Below are positions 44,120 through 54,048 of a DNA stretch of 64,000 bases, piece after piece. The DNA lies in assembly GCA_017465565.1 (NCBI GenBank), contig JAFTWA010000058.1:1-64000 (forward strand), written 5' to 3'. A program made the position numbers and the translations under genes. The notes under the pieces are model-generated. The model worked only from the letters and a program-made list of their open reading frames with translations, had not been told where the DNA came from and searched no databases. The stretch comes from Tyzzerella sp. (GTDB taxonomy: Bacteria; Bacillota; Clostridia; Lachnospirales; Lachnospiraceae). Position 1 is the first letter of the stretch. Each line of letters starts with the position of its first letter.

Positions 44120-45214
44120 ATGAAAAAAGCATTAGTTATGGTTCTTAGCATGATTATCGGTGGCGCAGGTGGATTCTTTGGTGCCATGTACATTGATTCT
44201 TTGGGTGGTTCTTTGATGGATTTGGCCCTGTTTGTGGTGGCGATTGCAGTGGCATCTTATCTGCAAATCATCATACATGAGGGAGGACATTTAATCTTTG
44301 GTCTCCTTACAGGCTATCGTTTTGTTTCTTTTCGAATTGGAAGTATTATGATTTACAGACATAAAGGACAAATAAAGTTTGGAAAATATTCTCTTGCAGG
44401 AACCGGTGGGCAATGCCTTTTGTCACCGCCTGACATGATAGATGGAAAGATGCCATATGTGCTTTATAATCTGGGTGGCATCATTATGAACCTAGTTGCG
44501 TCGCTGTTCTGCGCGCTGATTCTTTTCGTTAAGCCAGGGATGTTGATTTCTTGTTTCTGTGTTGGAATGATAGCAATAGGAATTCTTATCATAATCACAA
44601 ATGGATTGCCAATTCAAATGGGTGAAGTGGATAACGACGGCCGAAATGCCATGAACATGGGGAAAAGTCCAGAGGCACTCCGGAGTCTTTGGCTTCAACT
44701 GAAAATTAACGAGTATATGACGGAAGGGATTCGCCTGAAGGATATGCCAGAAGAGTGGTTTTTAATGCCAACAGAAGAAGCGATGGCAAATGGCATGGTG
44801 GCATCGATAGGCGTATTTCACTGTAACCGTCTGATGGACGAAGGGGATTTTCCAAAAGCAGGGCAGAAGATAGAAGAACTTCTGGCAATGAAGACGGGAA
44901 TGATTGGGATTTACAGAAGTCTTCTCACGCTGGATTTGGTTTACTGTGAGCTTATGGGTGAGAGAAGAAAAGAAATATTAGACCGGATGAAGCAGAAAGA
45001 TATGACATCACTCATGAAAGCCATGAAAAATTTCCCGGCTGTCCTTCGGTCGCAGTATGCATATGCTGCTCTGGAAGAAAAAGATATGCAGAAGGCAGGT
45101 CAAATAAAGAAGAATTTTGAAAAGATAAAAAACAGTTATCCATATCCACAGGAAATTGAGGGAGAATGTGAACTTATAAAGAATGTAGATAGTATGAGGG
45201 ATAGTAATGAATAA
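44120..45214 (+). CDS. M50-like membrane metalloprotease (site-2 protease family)
   Basis: 364 residues. Four to six membrane helices in the first 170 residues; the zinc motif HEGGH (H53-E54-G-G-H57) lies at the end of the second helix as in S2P enzymes, and the second half of the site is the ITNGLPIQMGEVDNDGRNAM segment (about residue 163-180), equivalent to the N-x-P-x-x-LDG motif with DNDG. The C-terminal 180 residues form a soluble helical, TPR-like domain. S2P enzymes cut membrane-embedded substrates such as anti-sigma factors and pheromone precursors (Eep). Its end overlaps the response regulator gene by 8 bases, so it is part of that signalling unit. Confidence 0.8.
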   Translation: MKKALVMVLSMIIGGAGGFFGAMYIDSLGGSLMDLALFVVAIAVASYLQIIIHEGGHLIFGLLTGYRFVSFRIGSIMIYRHKGQIKFGKYSLAGTGGQCLLSPPDMIDGKMPYVLYNLGGIIMNLVASLFCALILFVKPGMLISCFCVGMIAIGILIIITNGLPIQMGEVDNDGRNAMNMGKSPEALRSLWLQLKINEYMTEGIRLKDMPEEWFLMPTEEAMANGMVASIGVFHCNRLMDEGDFPKAGQKIEELLAMKTGMIGIYRSLLTLDLVYCELMGERRKEILDRMKQKDMTSLMKAMKNFPAVLRSQYAYAALEEKDMQKAGQIKKNFEKIKNSYPYPQEIEGECELIKNVDSMRDSNE

Positions 45215-45923
45215 GAAGTATCGCATTGCTATCGTGGAAGATGAATTGGAATTCCGCGAACAGCTACAGAATTATTTAAAAAAATATGAAGAAGAAAATG
45301 GTATTTCTTTCCATATCTCTGAGTTTGAAGATGGAACAGATATCGTAGAAAATTATAAAAATGAATACGATATTATTTTATTGGACATAGAGATGCCGAA
45401 GTTAAATGGCATGGACGCAGCAGAAATGATTCGTGAGAAAGATGAAAATGTGGTTATCATGTTTATCACGAATATGGCACAGTATGCAATTCGAGGTTAT
45501 TCTGTAGGGGCACTCGATTTTGTGATGAAACCGATTACATATTATACCTTTGCCATGAAGATGACAAGGGCGCTTAAGCGAGCGCAAAAGCGGGAACAGA
45601 AATCGCTTATGTTAAATACGCCAGATGGAATCAAAACATTGCAAATCAAACAGATTTATTATGTGAAAATAGAAAACCGCATGTTACATTACTTTACGGA
45701 TGAAGGTGAAATTATAGTACGGGGAACACTTCAGAGTGCAGAAGAACTTTTAAAGCCATATCCGTTTGCAAAGTGTAATCAGGCATATCTTGTAAATTTG
45801 ATGCATGTAAAAGAAGTGAGGAAAAGCATTGCAACTGTAGGACCATATGAAGTGGAAATCAGCAGAAGAAATAAAACAGCATTTCTCCAAGCACTGACAG
45901 AGTCGATGGGAGGTAACCTATAA
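45207..45923 (+). CDS. LytTR-family response regulator (AgrA-like)
   Basis: 238 residues. Receiver domain 1-125 with EDE pocket (11-13), phospho-acceptor Asp60 in IILLDIEMP, Thr in FITN and Lys in VMKP; LytTR DNA-binding domain 135-235 with IYYVKIENRMLHYFTDEG and FAKCNQAYLVNLMHVKEV. This output domain binds paired direct repeats and is the hallmark of peptide quorum-sensing and bacteriocin regulators. The kinase gene starts at its last base. Confidence 0.93.
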   Translation: MNKKYRIAIVEDELEFREQLQNYLKKYEEENGISFHISEFEDGTDIVENYKNEYDIILLDIEMPKLNGMDAAEMIREKDENVVIMFITNMAQYAIRGYSVGALDFVMKPITYYTFAMKMTRALKRAQKREQKSLMLNTPDGIKTLQIKQIYYVKIENRMLHYFTDEGEIIVRGTLQSAEELLKPYPFAKCNQAYLVNLMHVKEVRKSIATVGPYEVEISRRNKTAFLQALTESMGGNL

Positions 45924-47206
45924 TGGGAATATTGCAAATCTGGATTCTGCAGATGACCTTTTGGGTGAGCGGAGCGATTTTCTCATGCTCAATGGAAAAA
46001 AGAGAACGTTTTGGAGTCAGGGCAGGTATCTTTGCGATTCTGGCAATTGTTGAAGGAATCATTTTTCAACTTTTATGGGGCGGACAAATGTGGCTTGTGC
46101 TGGGCGGACGAGTTGTCTCTGCTGTTTTGATGGTTATTATTCTTTGGTGTTGCTGGCAGATAACCTGGACAGTCTCAGTTTACAATGCTATCTGGGGAAT
46201 GTCTGTGTGGCAGCTTGCGTTAGAACTGTGGAAGGTGGCCCGATTTTGGGAAAACAGTGTGTTTATAGAAAATGTGCTGGCGGATGTTTTGTTGATTTTG
46301 GGTTTGTTCGGTGGAAGTTTTGTTATATGCGCCTGTACTATAGCGAGATGGATGCCAAAAGACCGAAAAAAGAAAATTGGTCCTAGACAATTATCATCGG
46401 CAATTTTAATATTTTTAATTATTGAAATGCTGGCATATTCACCGACATTAAGTGGATTTACTGCATACAACGAAGATTGGAAATTCTTATATTTATCTCA
46501 ATTAATGTGTCTGGTAATTTTATACCTGCAAAATGAACTTTTTAAGAAGAGTGAAATGAAGCAGGAATTAGCACTTATGAATCTTCTATGGAAAAAAGAG
46601 CAGGACCAGTACCAGCTTACAAAAGAGAATATTGCACTGATTAATCAAAAAAGCCATGATTTAAAGCATCAGATAAGGGCGCTTCGTAAGGCAAGCAAGG
46701 AAGAATTAGATACATACTTGGATGAGATGGAAGACAGTGTTCGTATCTATGAGGCAATTGTAAAAACTGGGAATGATGTTTTTGATACAATTCTGACAGA
46801 GAAAAGTCTCTACTGTAAAGACAGGGGGATACAGGTTTCCTGTGTGGCAGATGGAAGTCAGATGGATTTTATTAATACAGTTGATTTATACGCAATACTT
46901 GGAAATGCAATGGACAATGCAATTGAAGCGGTTGAAAAATTCGATGAATTGGAAAAACGTCAGATTGATGTTATGATTTACCGACAACAGAATTTCCTGG
47001 TAATGAACATTATTAATCCAATCGATGGAAATCTGATTTACGAGGGTGAATTTCCTGTAACAACAAAAGGTGATAAGAAGTTTCATGGTTATGGACTTAG
47101 AAGTATAAAATATATTTTGAATAAATATGATGGTGTCTTAAATATTAGCGAGGAAGATGGGTGTTTTTCTTTGAAAATTTTAATACCGATTCCGAATGAA
47201 CAATAA
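45923..47206 (+). CDS. GHKL sensor histidine kinase (AgrC-like)
   Basis: 427 residues. Six or seven membrane helices fill residues 5-205, the usual peptide-sensing module of AgrC-type kinases. Then a coiled coil, the H-box INQKSHDLKHQI with His245, and a GHKL ATPase domain with NAMDNAIEAVEKF (N-box) and KFHGYGLRSIKYIL (G-box). Pairs with the LytTR regulator before it. No AgrB or AgrD gene lies nearby; the co-transcribed M50 protease takes that place. Terminator follows. Confidence 0.92.
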   Translation: MGILQIWILQMTFWVSGAIFSCSMEKRERFGVRAGIFAILAIVEGIIFQLLWGGQMWLVLGGRVVSAVLMVIILWCCWQITWTVSVYNAIWGMSVWQLALELWKVARFWENSVFIENVLADVLLILGLFGGSFVICACTIARWMPKDRKKKIGPRQLSSAILIFLIIEMLAYSPTLSGFTAYNEDWKFLYLSQLMCLVILYLQNELFKKSEMKQELALMNLLWKKEQDQYQLTKENIALINQKSHDLKHQIRALRKASKEELDTYLDEMEDSVRIYEAIVKTGNDVFDTILTEKSLYCKDRGIQVSCVADGSQMDFINTVDLYAILGNAMDNAIEAVEKFDELEKRQIDVMIYRQQNFLVMNIINPIDGNLIYEGEFPVTTKGDKKFHGYGLRSIKYILNKYDGVLNISEEDGCFSLKILIPIPNEQ

Positions 47207-47247
47207 AAGAGGTTTTGTTCGTCAAAATGACGAATAGAACCTCTTTT
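47205..47247 (+). terminator. terminator of the M50-LytTR-GHKL operon
   Basis: AAAAGAGGTT / AACCTCTTTT outer stem and TTCGTCA-AAA-TGACGAA inner stem, then TTTTTAC. It includes the stop codon's last bases. Confidence 0.85.
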
Positions 47248-47294
47248 TACTTACCGCTTAGGACACAAAAACGACCGCTTGTGAAATTTCGATA

Positions 47295-47421
47295 AAAGTT
47301 GGTAGAAATTGATATAATTTATGGGTAAATTGCCCAAAATCACTGGAAATTGTGTAAATATGCATGTTATAATGATAGAAATGTATATTGGCAAAATGCG
47401 TGATGCTATACGTTTTGCCAA
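47295..47421 (+). promoter_or_regulatory. control region of the GH2-GH3-GPH operon
   Basis: Two -10 elements: TATAAT at 47313-47318 and extended TGT-TATAAT at 47368-47373 (TGGAAA 18 bp upstream). Downstream of the second is an inverted repeat TTGGCAAAATGCG (47388-47400) / CGTTTTGCCAA (47411-47421), which could be a repressor operator or a leader hairpin. A single LytTR-like half-site AAAGTTGGT lies at 47295-47303. Confidence 0.5.
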
Positions 47422-47447
47422 TAATGTGGTAAGAAAGGGGAAAATGG

Positions 47448-49382
47448 ATGAGAAAGATCACAAAACTCATGGCCGGATGGAGTTTTACCGACCAACAGGG
47501 AAACAGAACAGCTGTTCAATTGCCACATACATGGAATGCGAAGGACGGACAAGACGGTGGAAATGACTACTGGCGTGGCACATTGGTATATGACAATCAT
47601 TTTGCGAAACCAGAATACAATGCAGAAAAAGAATGTGTATACTTACAATTCCATGGTATTAATGCAAGTGCAAATATTATTTTGAATGACGAATCTGTAT
47701 GTAAACATGATGGAGGATATTCCACATTTCGTGTAGAAGTAACAGAGAAACTCAAGGAAGATAATAGTATCGTTATTGAAGTGGATAACAGTGTAAATGA
47801 CCGTGTATATCCACAAAAAGCAGATTTTACATTTTATGGTGGAATCTATCGTGATATTGAAATTTTAGTGGTTTCGAAAGAACACTTTGATTTGGACTAT
47901 TATGGTGGTCCAGGTATGAAATATGTAACAAAAGTGTCTGGAAAAGATGCAGAGGTACATGTAAATACTTATATAAATGAAGCGGCAAAGAGTGCAAACG
48001 CTAAAGTTGTAGTTGAACTATCCGATGACAGGGGAAATGTAGTTGCAGATGCAGAAGGCTTGGATGTAACTCTTGATATTCCAAACGTACATCTCTGGGA
48101 TGGTTTGGAAGACCCATATTTATATCAAATTAAAGCTACTTTAATTAAAAATGGAAATGAAGTAGACGAAATTTCATGTAACTGCGGTGTTCGTACATTT
48201 GAATTCAGTCCAAAAGACGGATTTCATCTGAATGGAAGACCATATCCACTTCACGGTGTGTCTCGTCATCAGGATTTTAAAGGTATTGGAAATGCAATTT
48301 CAAGAGCAGAACATGACAGAGATATGGAACTTATCCGTGAATTAGGTGCGAATACGATTCGTTTGGCACACTATCAGCATGACCAGTATTTCTATGATTT
48401 ATGTGATAAAGCCGGAATGATTGTCTGGGCGGAAATTCCTTACATTTCAGAGCATTTGGCAAACGGAAATGAGAACACAATTTCACAGATGAAGGAATTG
48501 ATTATTCAGAATTACAATCATCCAAGTATTGTGGTTTGGGGTGTTTCAAACGAAATTACAATTTCAGGAAGACAGTACAAGAAGCAAATGCTTGCAAACC
48601 ACCATGCATTAAATGACTTGTGTCATGAAATGGACCCTACTCGTCCAACAACACTTGCTTGTTATGCAATGTGTCCACACTGGCATCCAGTTGCTCACAT
48701 CACCGATTTGGTTGGATGGAACTTATATCTTGGATGGTATGTGCCATTCTTGTGGTTAAATGATTTATGGATTAAATTTTGGCATTTCCTATATCCAAAC
48801 CGCTGCTTGTGTTATTCAGAGTACGGTGCAGAGGGTATGCCAAATCTTCACTCTAAGAAACCAAAACGTGGAGATAATTCAGAAGAATACCATTCTAAAT
48901 ATCATGAATATATGCTCGAATGCTTCAAACGCTTCCCATATATGTGGGCGCATTACTACTGGAATATGTTTGACTTCGCGGCAGATGCCCGTAATCAGGG
49001 CGGCGAGCCAGGTATGAACCATAAAGGTTTAATTACATTTGACCGTAAGACAAAGAAAGATGCATTCTACTTATACAAAGCATACTGGAATAAGAAGGAT
49101 AAATTCGTTTATCTTGCTGGCAGACGCTATGAATACCGCAGCGCAGCGCAGCAGACGATTACAGTTTACTCTAACTTAGATGAAGTTTCTTTATATCACA
49201 ATGGCAAACTTGTTGGAACCAAGAAGGGCGAAAACGTATTCAAATTTGATATTACTTTAGAAGCAGAGAATAAGTTAGAAGTAAAAGCAGGTGATTACAC
49301 AGACAGCTGTGTGATTTATAAAGTAGATGAAGAGAAACCAGAATATCGCTTGGCAAAAGGCGATAGTTCGAACTGGATGTAA
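47448..49382 (+). CDS. glycoside hydrolase family 2 (beta-galactosidase/beta-glucuronidase type)
   Basis: 644 residues, no signal peptide, so intracellular. GH2 layout: N-terminal sugar-binding sandwich with LPHTWNAKDGQDGGNDYWRG (about residues 25-45), immunoglobulin-like domain (about 180-270), TIM barrel (about 275-580) with acid/base Glu in VVWGVSNEIT (about residue 369) and nucleophile Glu in CYSEYGAEGM (about residue 463). The protein ends soon after the barrel with one short beta domain, without the large C-terminal domains of LacZ. Operon with a membrane GH3 and a GPH symporter, so it probably finishes off an imported oligosaccharide. Confidence 0.9.
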   Translation: MRKITKLMAGWSFTDQQGNRTAVQLPHTWNAKDGQDGGNDYWRGTLVYDNHFAKPEYNAEKECVYLQFHGINASANIILNDESVCKHDGGYSTFRVEVTEKLKEDNSIVIEVDNSVNDRVYPQKADFTFYGGIYRDIEILVVSKEHFDLDYYGGPGMKYVTKVSGKDAEVHVNTYINEAAKSANAKVVVELSDDRGNVVADAEGLDVTLDIPNVHLWDGLEDPYLYQIKATLIKNGNEVDEISCNCGVRTFEFSPKDGFHLNGRPYPLHGVSRHQDFKGIGNAISRAEHDRDMELIRELGANTIRLAHYQHDQYFYDLCDKAGMIVWAEIPYISEHLANGNENTISQMKELIIQNYNHPSIVVWGVSNEITISGRQYKKQMLANHHALNDLCHEMDPTRPTTLACYAMCPHWHPVAHITDLVGWNLYLGWYVPFLWLNDLWIKFWHFLYPNRCLCYSEYGAEGMPNLHSKKPKRGDNSEEYHSKYHEYMLECFKRFPYMWAHYYWNMFDFAADARNQGGEPGMNHKGLITFDRKTKKDAFYLYKAYWNKKDKFVYLAGRRYEYRSAAQQTITVYSNLDEVSLYHNGKLVGTKKGENVFKFDITLEAENKLEVKAGDYTDSCVIYKVDEEKPEYRLAKGDSSNWM

Positions 49383-49416
49383 TTCATCTAACATAAAAAG
49401 AAAGGGAGAAAAATTT

Positions 49417-52400
49417 ATGGACAAGAAAGAAATCAAGGCTCGCAAAAAAGCCTACAAAAAAGCTTTGAGAAAGGCTAGAAGACCTTGGAAATTCTTAACT
49501 ATCCTCAGTGCACCTCTTGCAATTATTTTCACAGTGATGTTGATTATTGTTTCAATGTTTGACAACACAGTTGCATTATTTGTAGGTGGTACATTCTGGA
49601 AATTAGAAAACGAAGATCCAAGTGCAATTTACTATGAAAGTGATTTTGCAACAAATGAAGAAAGAATTGAAAAAGGTGCTGAACTTGTAAAAAAAGTTGA
49701 AGCAGAAGGTGCATCTCTTTTAACAAATGAAAACAAAGCACTTCCACTTGCGAGTGGCTCTAAAGTAAGCTTGTTCTCAACTTCATCTGTAAACATTGTT
49801 TATGGTGGTACAGGTTCGGCAAACGTAGATGCTTCACAATGTGATAACTTAAAAACAGCATTAGAGAAAGAAGATTTTACGGTAAATCCAACATTATGGG
49901 ATTTCTACTTGACAGGTGAGGCTGCTGAATATACACGCGGTAATGCAGGGGCTGTAGTGCAAGACTCTGCAACAGCTAGTGGATATGGAACAGCAGAAAT
50001 TGTAGAAGCTCCATGGAAGCTCTACACAGAAGATGTAATTAATTCTGTTGGCGAATATGGTGATGCAGCAATCGTTGTATTATCACGTATCGGTGGAGAA
50101 GGTGCAGACAGCTATTTCGATGATAAATTAGGTGATGGTAAAAACTATCTTGCATTAAACGATATCGAAAAAGAAATGATGACTAATATCAAAGCATTAA
50201 AAGATGCTGGAAAAATTAGCAAAATCGTGGTATTAATTAATACTTCAAACGCTCTTCAGGTTGATTTCTTAAAGAACAACGAGTATGGAGTAGACGCTGC
50301 ACTTTGGATTGGCGGTGTAGGACAGACAGGTCTCAATGCGGTGGCTGAAATCTTAAGTGGTAAAGTGAACCCATCAGGCAGCCTGCCAGATACATACTGC
50401 TATGACAACTACTCAAGCCCAGTTATGCAAAACTTTACACCAGTTGTTTACGAAGGCGACACAAGCAAGATTCCTGCACATGCAGATACATACATGGTAT
50501 ACCAAGAAGGTATCTATGTAGGTTACAAATATTATGAAACACGTTACGAAGATTACGTAATGGGTACAGGTAATGCAGGTGAATACGCTTATGGCGATGA
50601 CGTTGCATTCCCATTCGGTTATGGTCTCAGCTATACAGAATTCGAATACAGCGATATGACGCTTGCCTATGATGAAGCTACAACAACATATACAATCAAC
50701 GTGAAAGTTACAAACAAAGGTGAAGTAGCAGGTAAAGAAACAGTTCAAATCTACGTTTCTAGCCCATACACACAATACGATATTGATAACAAAGTGGAAA
50801 AAGCTTCCGTATCATTAGTTGGATTTGATAAGACAGACATCTTAGAGCCAGGCGCATCTGAAACATTGACAATCGAAGTGGATGGCGACTATGTAGCAAG
50901 CTACGACGCTTATGGCGCTGGCACATATATCTTAGACGCTGGTGATTACTACTTCACAGCAGCTACAGATGCCCACAATGCAGCGAACAACGTATTAGCA
51001 GCAAAAGGTTACACAGCAGAAAGTACAAATGGCCGTATGGACGCAGCTGGTAATGCTTCATTAGTAACAAAATGGAACAATCCAGAATTAGACACTGTCA
51101 CCTACGCTACAAGCGATGCTGGTACAGAAATCAATAACAAATTAAATGCTTCTGACCCTAACATGAACGAAGAAGTAGACGACATTGTATACTTGACACG
51201 TAATGACTGGGAAGGTACAATGCCAAGCTTAGAAAAGACAGTTAAAATCGTATTGAACGAGTATCTAATTCAAGCTTTACAAGATCAACAATACACTTCA
51301 GACCCAAGTTCTGCAGTATCAATGCCTAGACTTGGTGCAGACAACGGTTTGAGACTTTACGACATGATCGGTCTTGATTATGACGATCCAAAATGGGACG
51401 AGTTATTAGATCAACTTACATTTGATGAAATGGTTTCATTGATTGGTGATTCATTCCACTGGACAATGCCTGTAATATCAGTTCAGGCACCTGGAACACG
51501 TGATGAAAATGGTCCTCAGGGATTAACAGTTGCTTTATTCGGCAGCCAGCTTGGTGTTGAAACGACAGCCCTTACTTCAGAAGACGTGTTAGCAGCTACA
51601 TTTAACAAAGATTTAGTATATGAAATTGGTAATATCGTAGGTAACGACTGTTTAGAAGCAGAAATCACATTCCTCTATGGTCCTGGTGCAAATACACACA
51701 GATCTCCATATGGTGGACGTAACTTCGAATACTATTCAGAAGATGCTGTTTTATCATCAGAAATTGGTAAAGCAGAAGTAAAAGGTATTGAAGACAAAGG
51801 TGTATTCGTAGTAATGAAACACTTTGCATTGAATGATTGTGAACAAGACAGAATCGGTCTTGGTGTTTGGTTAAACGAACAAGCTGCTCGTGAAATCTAT
51901 TTAAGAGCATTCCAAGGTGCCTTAGAAGACTCACAAGCTGGTGGAAATGGTGTTATGATGGCTTATACTCGTTGGGGTGCTCAATGGTCAGGTGCTAACG
52001 CAGGACTAGTTAAGGGTATCTTAAACGAAGAATGGCAATGTAATGGTCTTCAAATTACTGACAACGTACTCAACACAATGGTTAATGGCGTTGATGGTGT
52101 AATGGGCGGAACCACAACATACGATTCAATGCTTACATTCATGATTACTAATAATGGATTAGCAAAATATGAAGACGATCCTGTAGTAGTTTCAGCTATG
52201 AGAGAAGCTTGTCACCATAACTTGTATGCAATTGCAAATTCACAGGCAATGAATGGTATCGGAGCAAACACAACAATTGAAAGAACAGAGCCTACAGTTA
52301 AAGTTATGTGTCAGATCTTATCTTGTGGATTCTGGTTCTTGCTTGTACTCTCGCTGGTACTCTGGATTATCAAAGTAAGCAAGTTCAGAAAATCAGAAGA

Positions 52401-52446
52401 ATATATCAGCTATAAAGAATTTAGAAAATCATTAAAAAACAAATAA
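49417..52446 (+). CDS. membrane-anchored GH3 glycosidase with inverted domain order
   Basis: 1009 residues. GH3 normally runs catalytic TIM barrel, then C-domain, then Fn3-like. Here the C-domain comes first (about residues 75-400, NPSGSLPDTY and FPFGYGLSYTEF), then Fn3-like (about 410-520), then the barrel (about 665-950) with KHFALNDCEQDR and the nucleophile segment LQITDN, where the usual SDW reads TDN. The order is known from some rumen beta-glucosidases. Basic N-terminus plus a helix at about 27-50, and a second helix at about 965-985 with a basic tail, place both ends inside and the enzyme outside. The ATG at 49417 follows AAAGGGAG. Confidence 0.9.
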   Translation: MDKKEIKARKKAYKKALRKARRPWKFLTILSAPLAIIFTVMLIIVSMFDNTVALFVGGTFWKLENEDPSAIYYESDFATNEERIEKGAELVKKVEAEGASLLTNENKALPLASGSKVSLFSTSSVNIVYGGTGSANVDASQCDNLKTALEKEDFTVNPTLWDFYLTGEAAEYTRGNAGAVVQDSATASGYGTAEIVEAPWKLYTEDVINSVGEYGDAAIVVLSRIGGEGADSYFDDKLGDGKNYLALNDIEKEMMTNIKALKDAGKISKIVVLINTSNALQVDFLKNNEYGVDAALWIGGVGQTGLNAVAEILSGKVNPSGSLPDTYCYDNYSSPVMQNFTPVVYEGDTSKIPAHADTYMVYQEGIYVGYKYYETRYEDYVMGTGNAGEYAYGDDVAFPFGYGLSYTEFEYSDMTLAYDEATTTYTINVKVTNKGEVAGKETVQIYVSSPYTQYDIDNKVEKASVSLVGFDKTDILEPGASETLTIEVDGDYVASYDAYGAGTYILDAGDYYFTAATDAHNAANNVLAAKGYTAESTNGRMDAAGNASLVTKWNNPELDTVTYATSDAGTEINNKLNASDPNMNEEVDDIVYLTRNDWEGTMPSLEKTVKIVLNEYLIQALQDQQYTSDPSSAVSMPRLGADNGLRLYDMIGLDYDDPKWDELLDQLTFDEMVSLIGDSFHWTMPVISVQAPGTRDENGPQGLTVALFGSQLGVETTALTSEDVLAATFNKDLVYEIGNIVGNDCLEAEITFLYGPGANTHRSPYGGRNFEYYSEDAVLSSEIGKAEVKGIEDKGVFVVMKHFALNDCEQDRIGLGVWLNEQAAREIYLRAFQGALEDSQAGGNGVMMAYTRWGAQWSGANAGLVKGILNEEWQCNGLQITDNVLNTMVNGVDGVMGGTTTYDSMLTFMITNNGLAKYEDDPVVVSAMREACHHNLYAIANSQAMNGIGANTTIERTEPTVKVMCQILSCGFWFLLVLSLVLWIIKVSKFRKSEEYISYKEFRKSLKNK

Positions 52447-52468
52447 TTAAAGTAAGAAGGAATAATAA

Positions 52469-54031
52469 ATGGGAAACGAACAAAAAGCAGCAAACACAGG
52501 AGTGAACCGTGCTAAGATGTATCAATTGGCACTGTTCCCACTCAACAACGGTGCGACAAACGTTTATTATGTATTAATCTTGTCTTATATCGCAACATTC
52601 GGTAACAATGTACTAGGTATTGCTACTGTATTTGCATCAGTAATGGTAACAGGTATGCGTGTATTTGATGCCATTACTGACCCAATCATTGGGGCATTAA
52701 TGGACCGTACAAATGGTAAATTTGGTAAGTTCAGACCGTTCATCGTAATTGGTAACGCGATTATGGCAATTTCTGTTATTGTGTTATACATGGTAACACC
52801 ACTTATCCCGGCAGATATGGTTGGCTTGCGTTATGCGGCATTTATACTCTTATATGCAGTATGGGTAATCGGATACACATTCCAGACATCAGTAACTCGT
52901 TCTGGACAGACTGTATTGACAAATGACCCTAACCAAAGACCATTATTCACAATTTTTAATACCATTGGTTCTATGGCAGGTATGGGACTTATGCAGTTTT
53001 TGGCGCCAATCGTTCGTTCAAACGTAGCGGACTATGACAGTGCAAGCTTTTATGCATTCTTAACGCCAATTGGCGTGGGCGTATCGATTGTTCTTAGTAT
53101 TTTAGCTATCATCGGTATCTGGGAAAAGGATAACTCAAAATACTTTGGTATCGGTGGAGACAAGCAAGAAAAGACAAAGATGTCAGAATATATCGAAATC
53201 ATCAAAAACAACAATCCAATGCAGCGCTTAATGGTTGCAGGTGCTGGATGTAAATTGGCATTATCGATTGCGACAAACTTAACAGTACTTTGTATGTTAT
53301 ACGGGTGTATGATGGGCAACTACGATGGATTATACTTACCAATGATGGTAGTTGGTTATGTATGCTCGGTACCATTCTTCATGTTGACAGTGCGTACCTC
53401 TCAAAAACAGGGTCAAAAGGCGTCCTTAATGAAGTACGTAGCAATTGCATTTGTATGCTATATCGGTGTTTTAGCACTGCTCCTTCTCTGGAAGCAGGGC
53501 AATCCAGCATGGAATATGAGATTGGATGTATCTTTTAAACTGTTCGGTGGAAATATAGATTTTAGTTTTGGTACCAACTTATATACAATCTTATTCATTA
53601 TCTTCTTTGGTATTGGATATGGAGCATACTACTCAACAGCAGATATGCCAATCCCAATGGTAGCTGACTGTTCAGACTACGAAACATACCGCTCAGGAAA
53701 ATACATTCCAGGTATCATGGGAACATTATTCTCATTAGTAGATAAATTAGTATCTTCATTATCAGCTACAGTAGTAGGTATTGCAGTTTCTGTTATCGGA
53801 TTGGAAAACCTGCCAACAGCTGAAACTCCATATGCACCAGGAATGAACTGGGTTGTTATCGTATTATTCTGTATCATCCCAATGGTGGCTTGGGCAATTA
53901 CGTTACTCGTAATGAAGGGCTATGAATTAACGGGTCCCCGTATGAAAGAGATTCAAGCAATCAATACACAGCGTAAGGAAGCAATCGCTAATGGAATGAG
54001 TATGGAAGAAGCAATGGAAAAATACAAATAA
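52469..54031 (+). CDS. GPH-family sugar-cation symporter
   Basis: 520 residues, 12 membrane helices of the glycoside-pentoside-hexuronide (GPH/MelB) family. Markers: FDAITDPIIGALMDRTNGKFGKFRP (about residue 65; the D-x-x-x-D cation-site helix and loop), TNDPNQRPLF, and DCSDYETYRSGKYIPGIMGT (about residue 398). Follows the GH3 gene by 22 bases. The three genes form a simple uptake and cleavage unit: outer GH3, transporter, inner GH2. Confidence 0.93.
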   Translation: MGNEQKAANTGVNRAKMYQLALFPLNNGATNVYYVLILSYIATFGNNVLGIATVFASVMVTGMRVFDAITDPIIGALMDRTNGKFGKFRPFIVIGNAIMAISVIVLYMVTPLIPADMVGLRYAAFILLYAVWVIGYTFQTSVTRSGQTVLTNDPNQRPLFTIFNTIGSMAGMGLMQFLAPIVRSNVADYDSASFYAFLTPIGVGVSIVLSILAIIGIWEKDNSKYFGIGGDKQEKTKMSEYIEIIKNNNPMQRLMVAGAGCKLALSIATNLTVLCMLYGCMMGNYDGLYLPMMVVGYVCSVPFFMLTVRTSQKQGQKASLMKYVAIAFVCYIGVLALLLLWKQGNPAWNMRLDVSFKLFGGNIDFSFGTNLYTILFIIFFGIGYGAYYSTADMPIPMVADCSDYETYRSGKYIPGIMGTLFSLVDKLVSSLSATVVGIAVSVIGLENLPTAETPYAPGMNWVVIVLFCIIPMVAWAITLLVMKGYELTGPRMKEIQAINTQRKEAIANGMSMEEAMEKYK

Positions 54032-54048
54032 ACTTCTAAAGAAAAGCA

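Noticed and set aside
50413-50775. 120-residue minus-strand open frame inside the GH3 gene
   Set aside because: Antisense artefact in a strongly coding region with no start signal.
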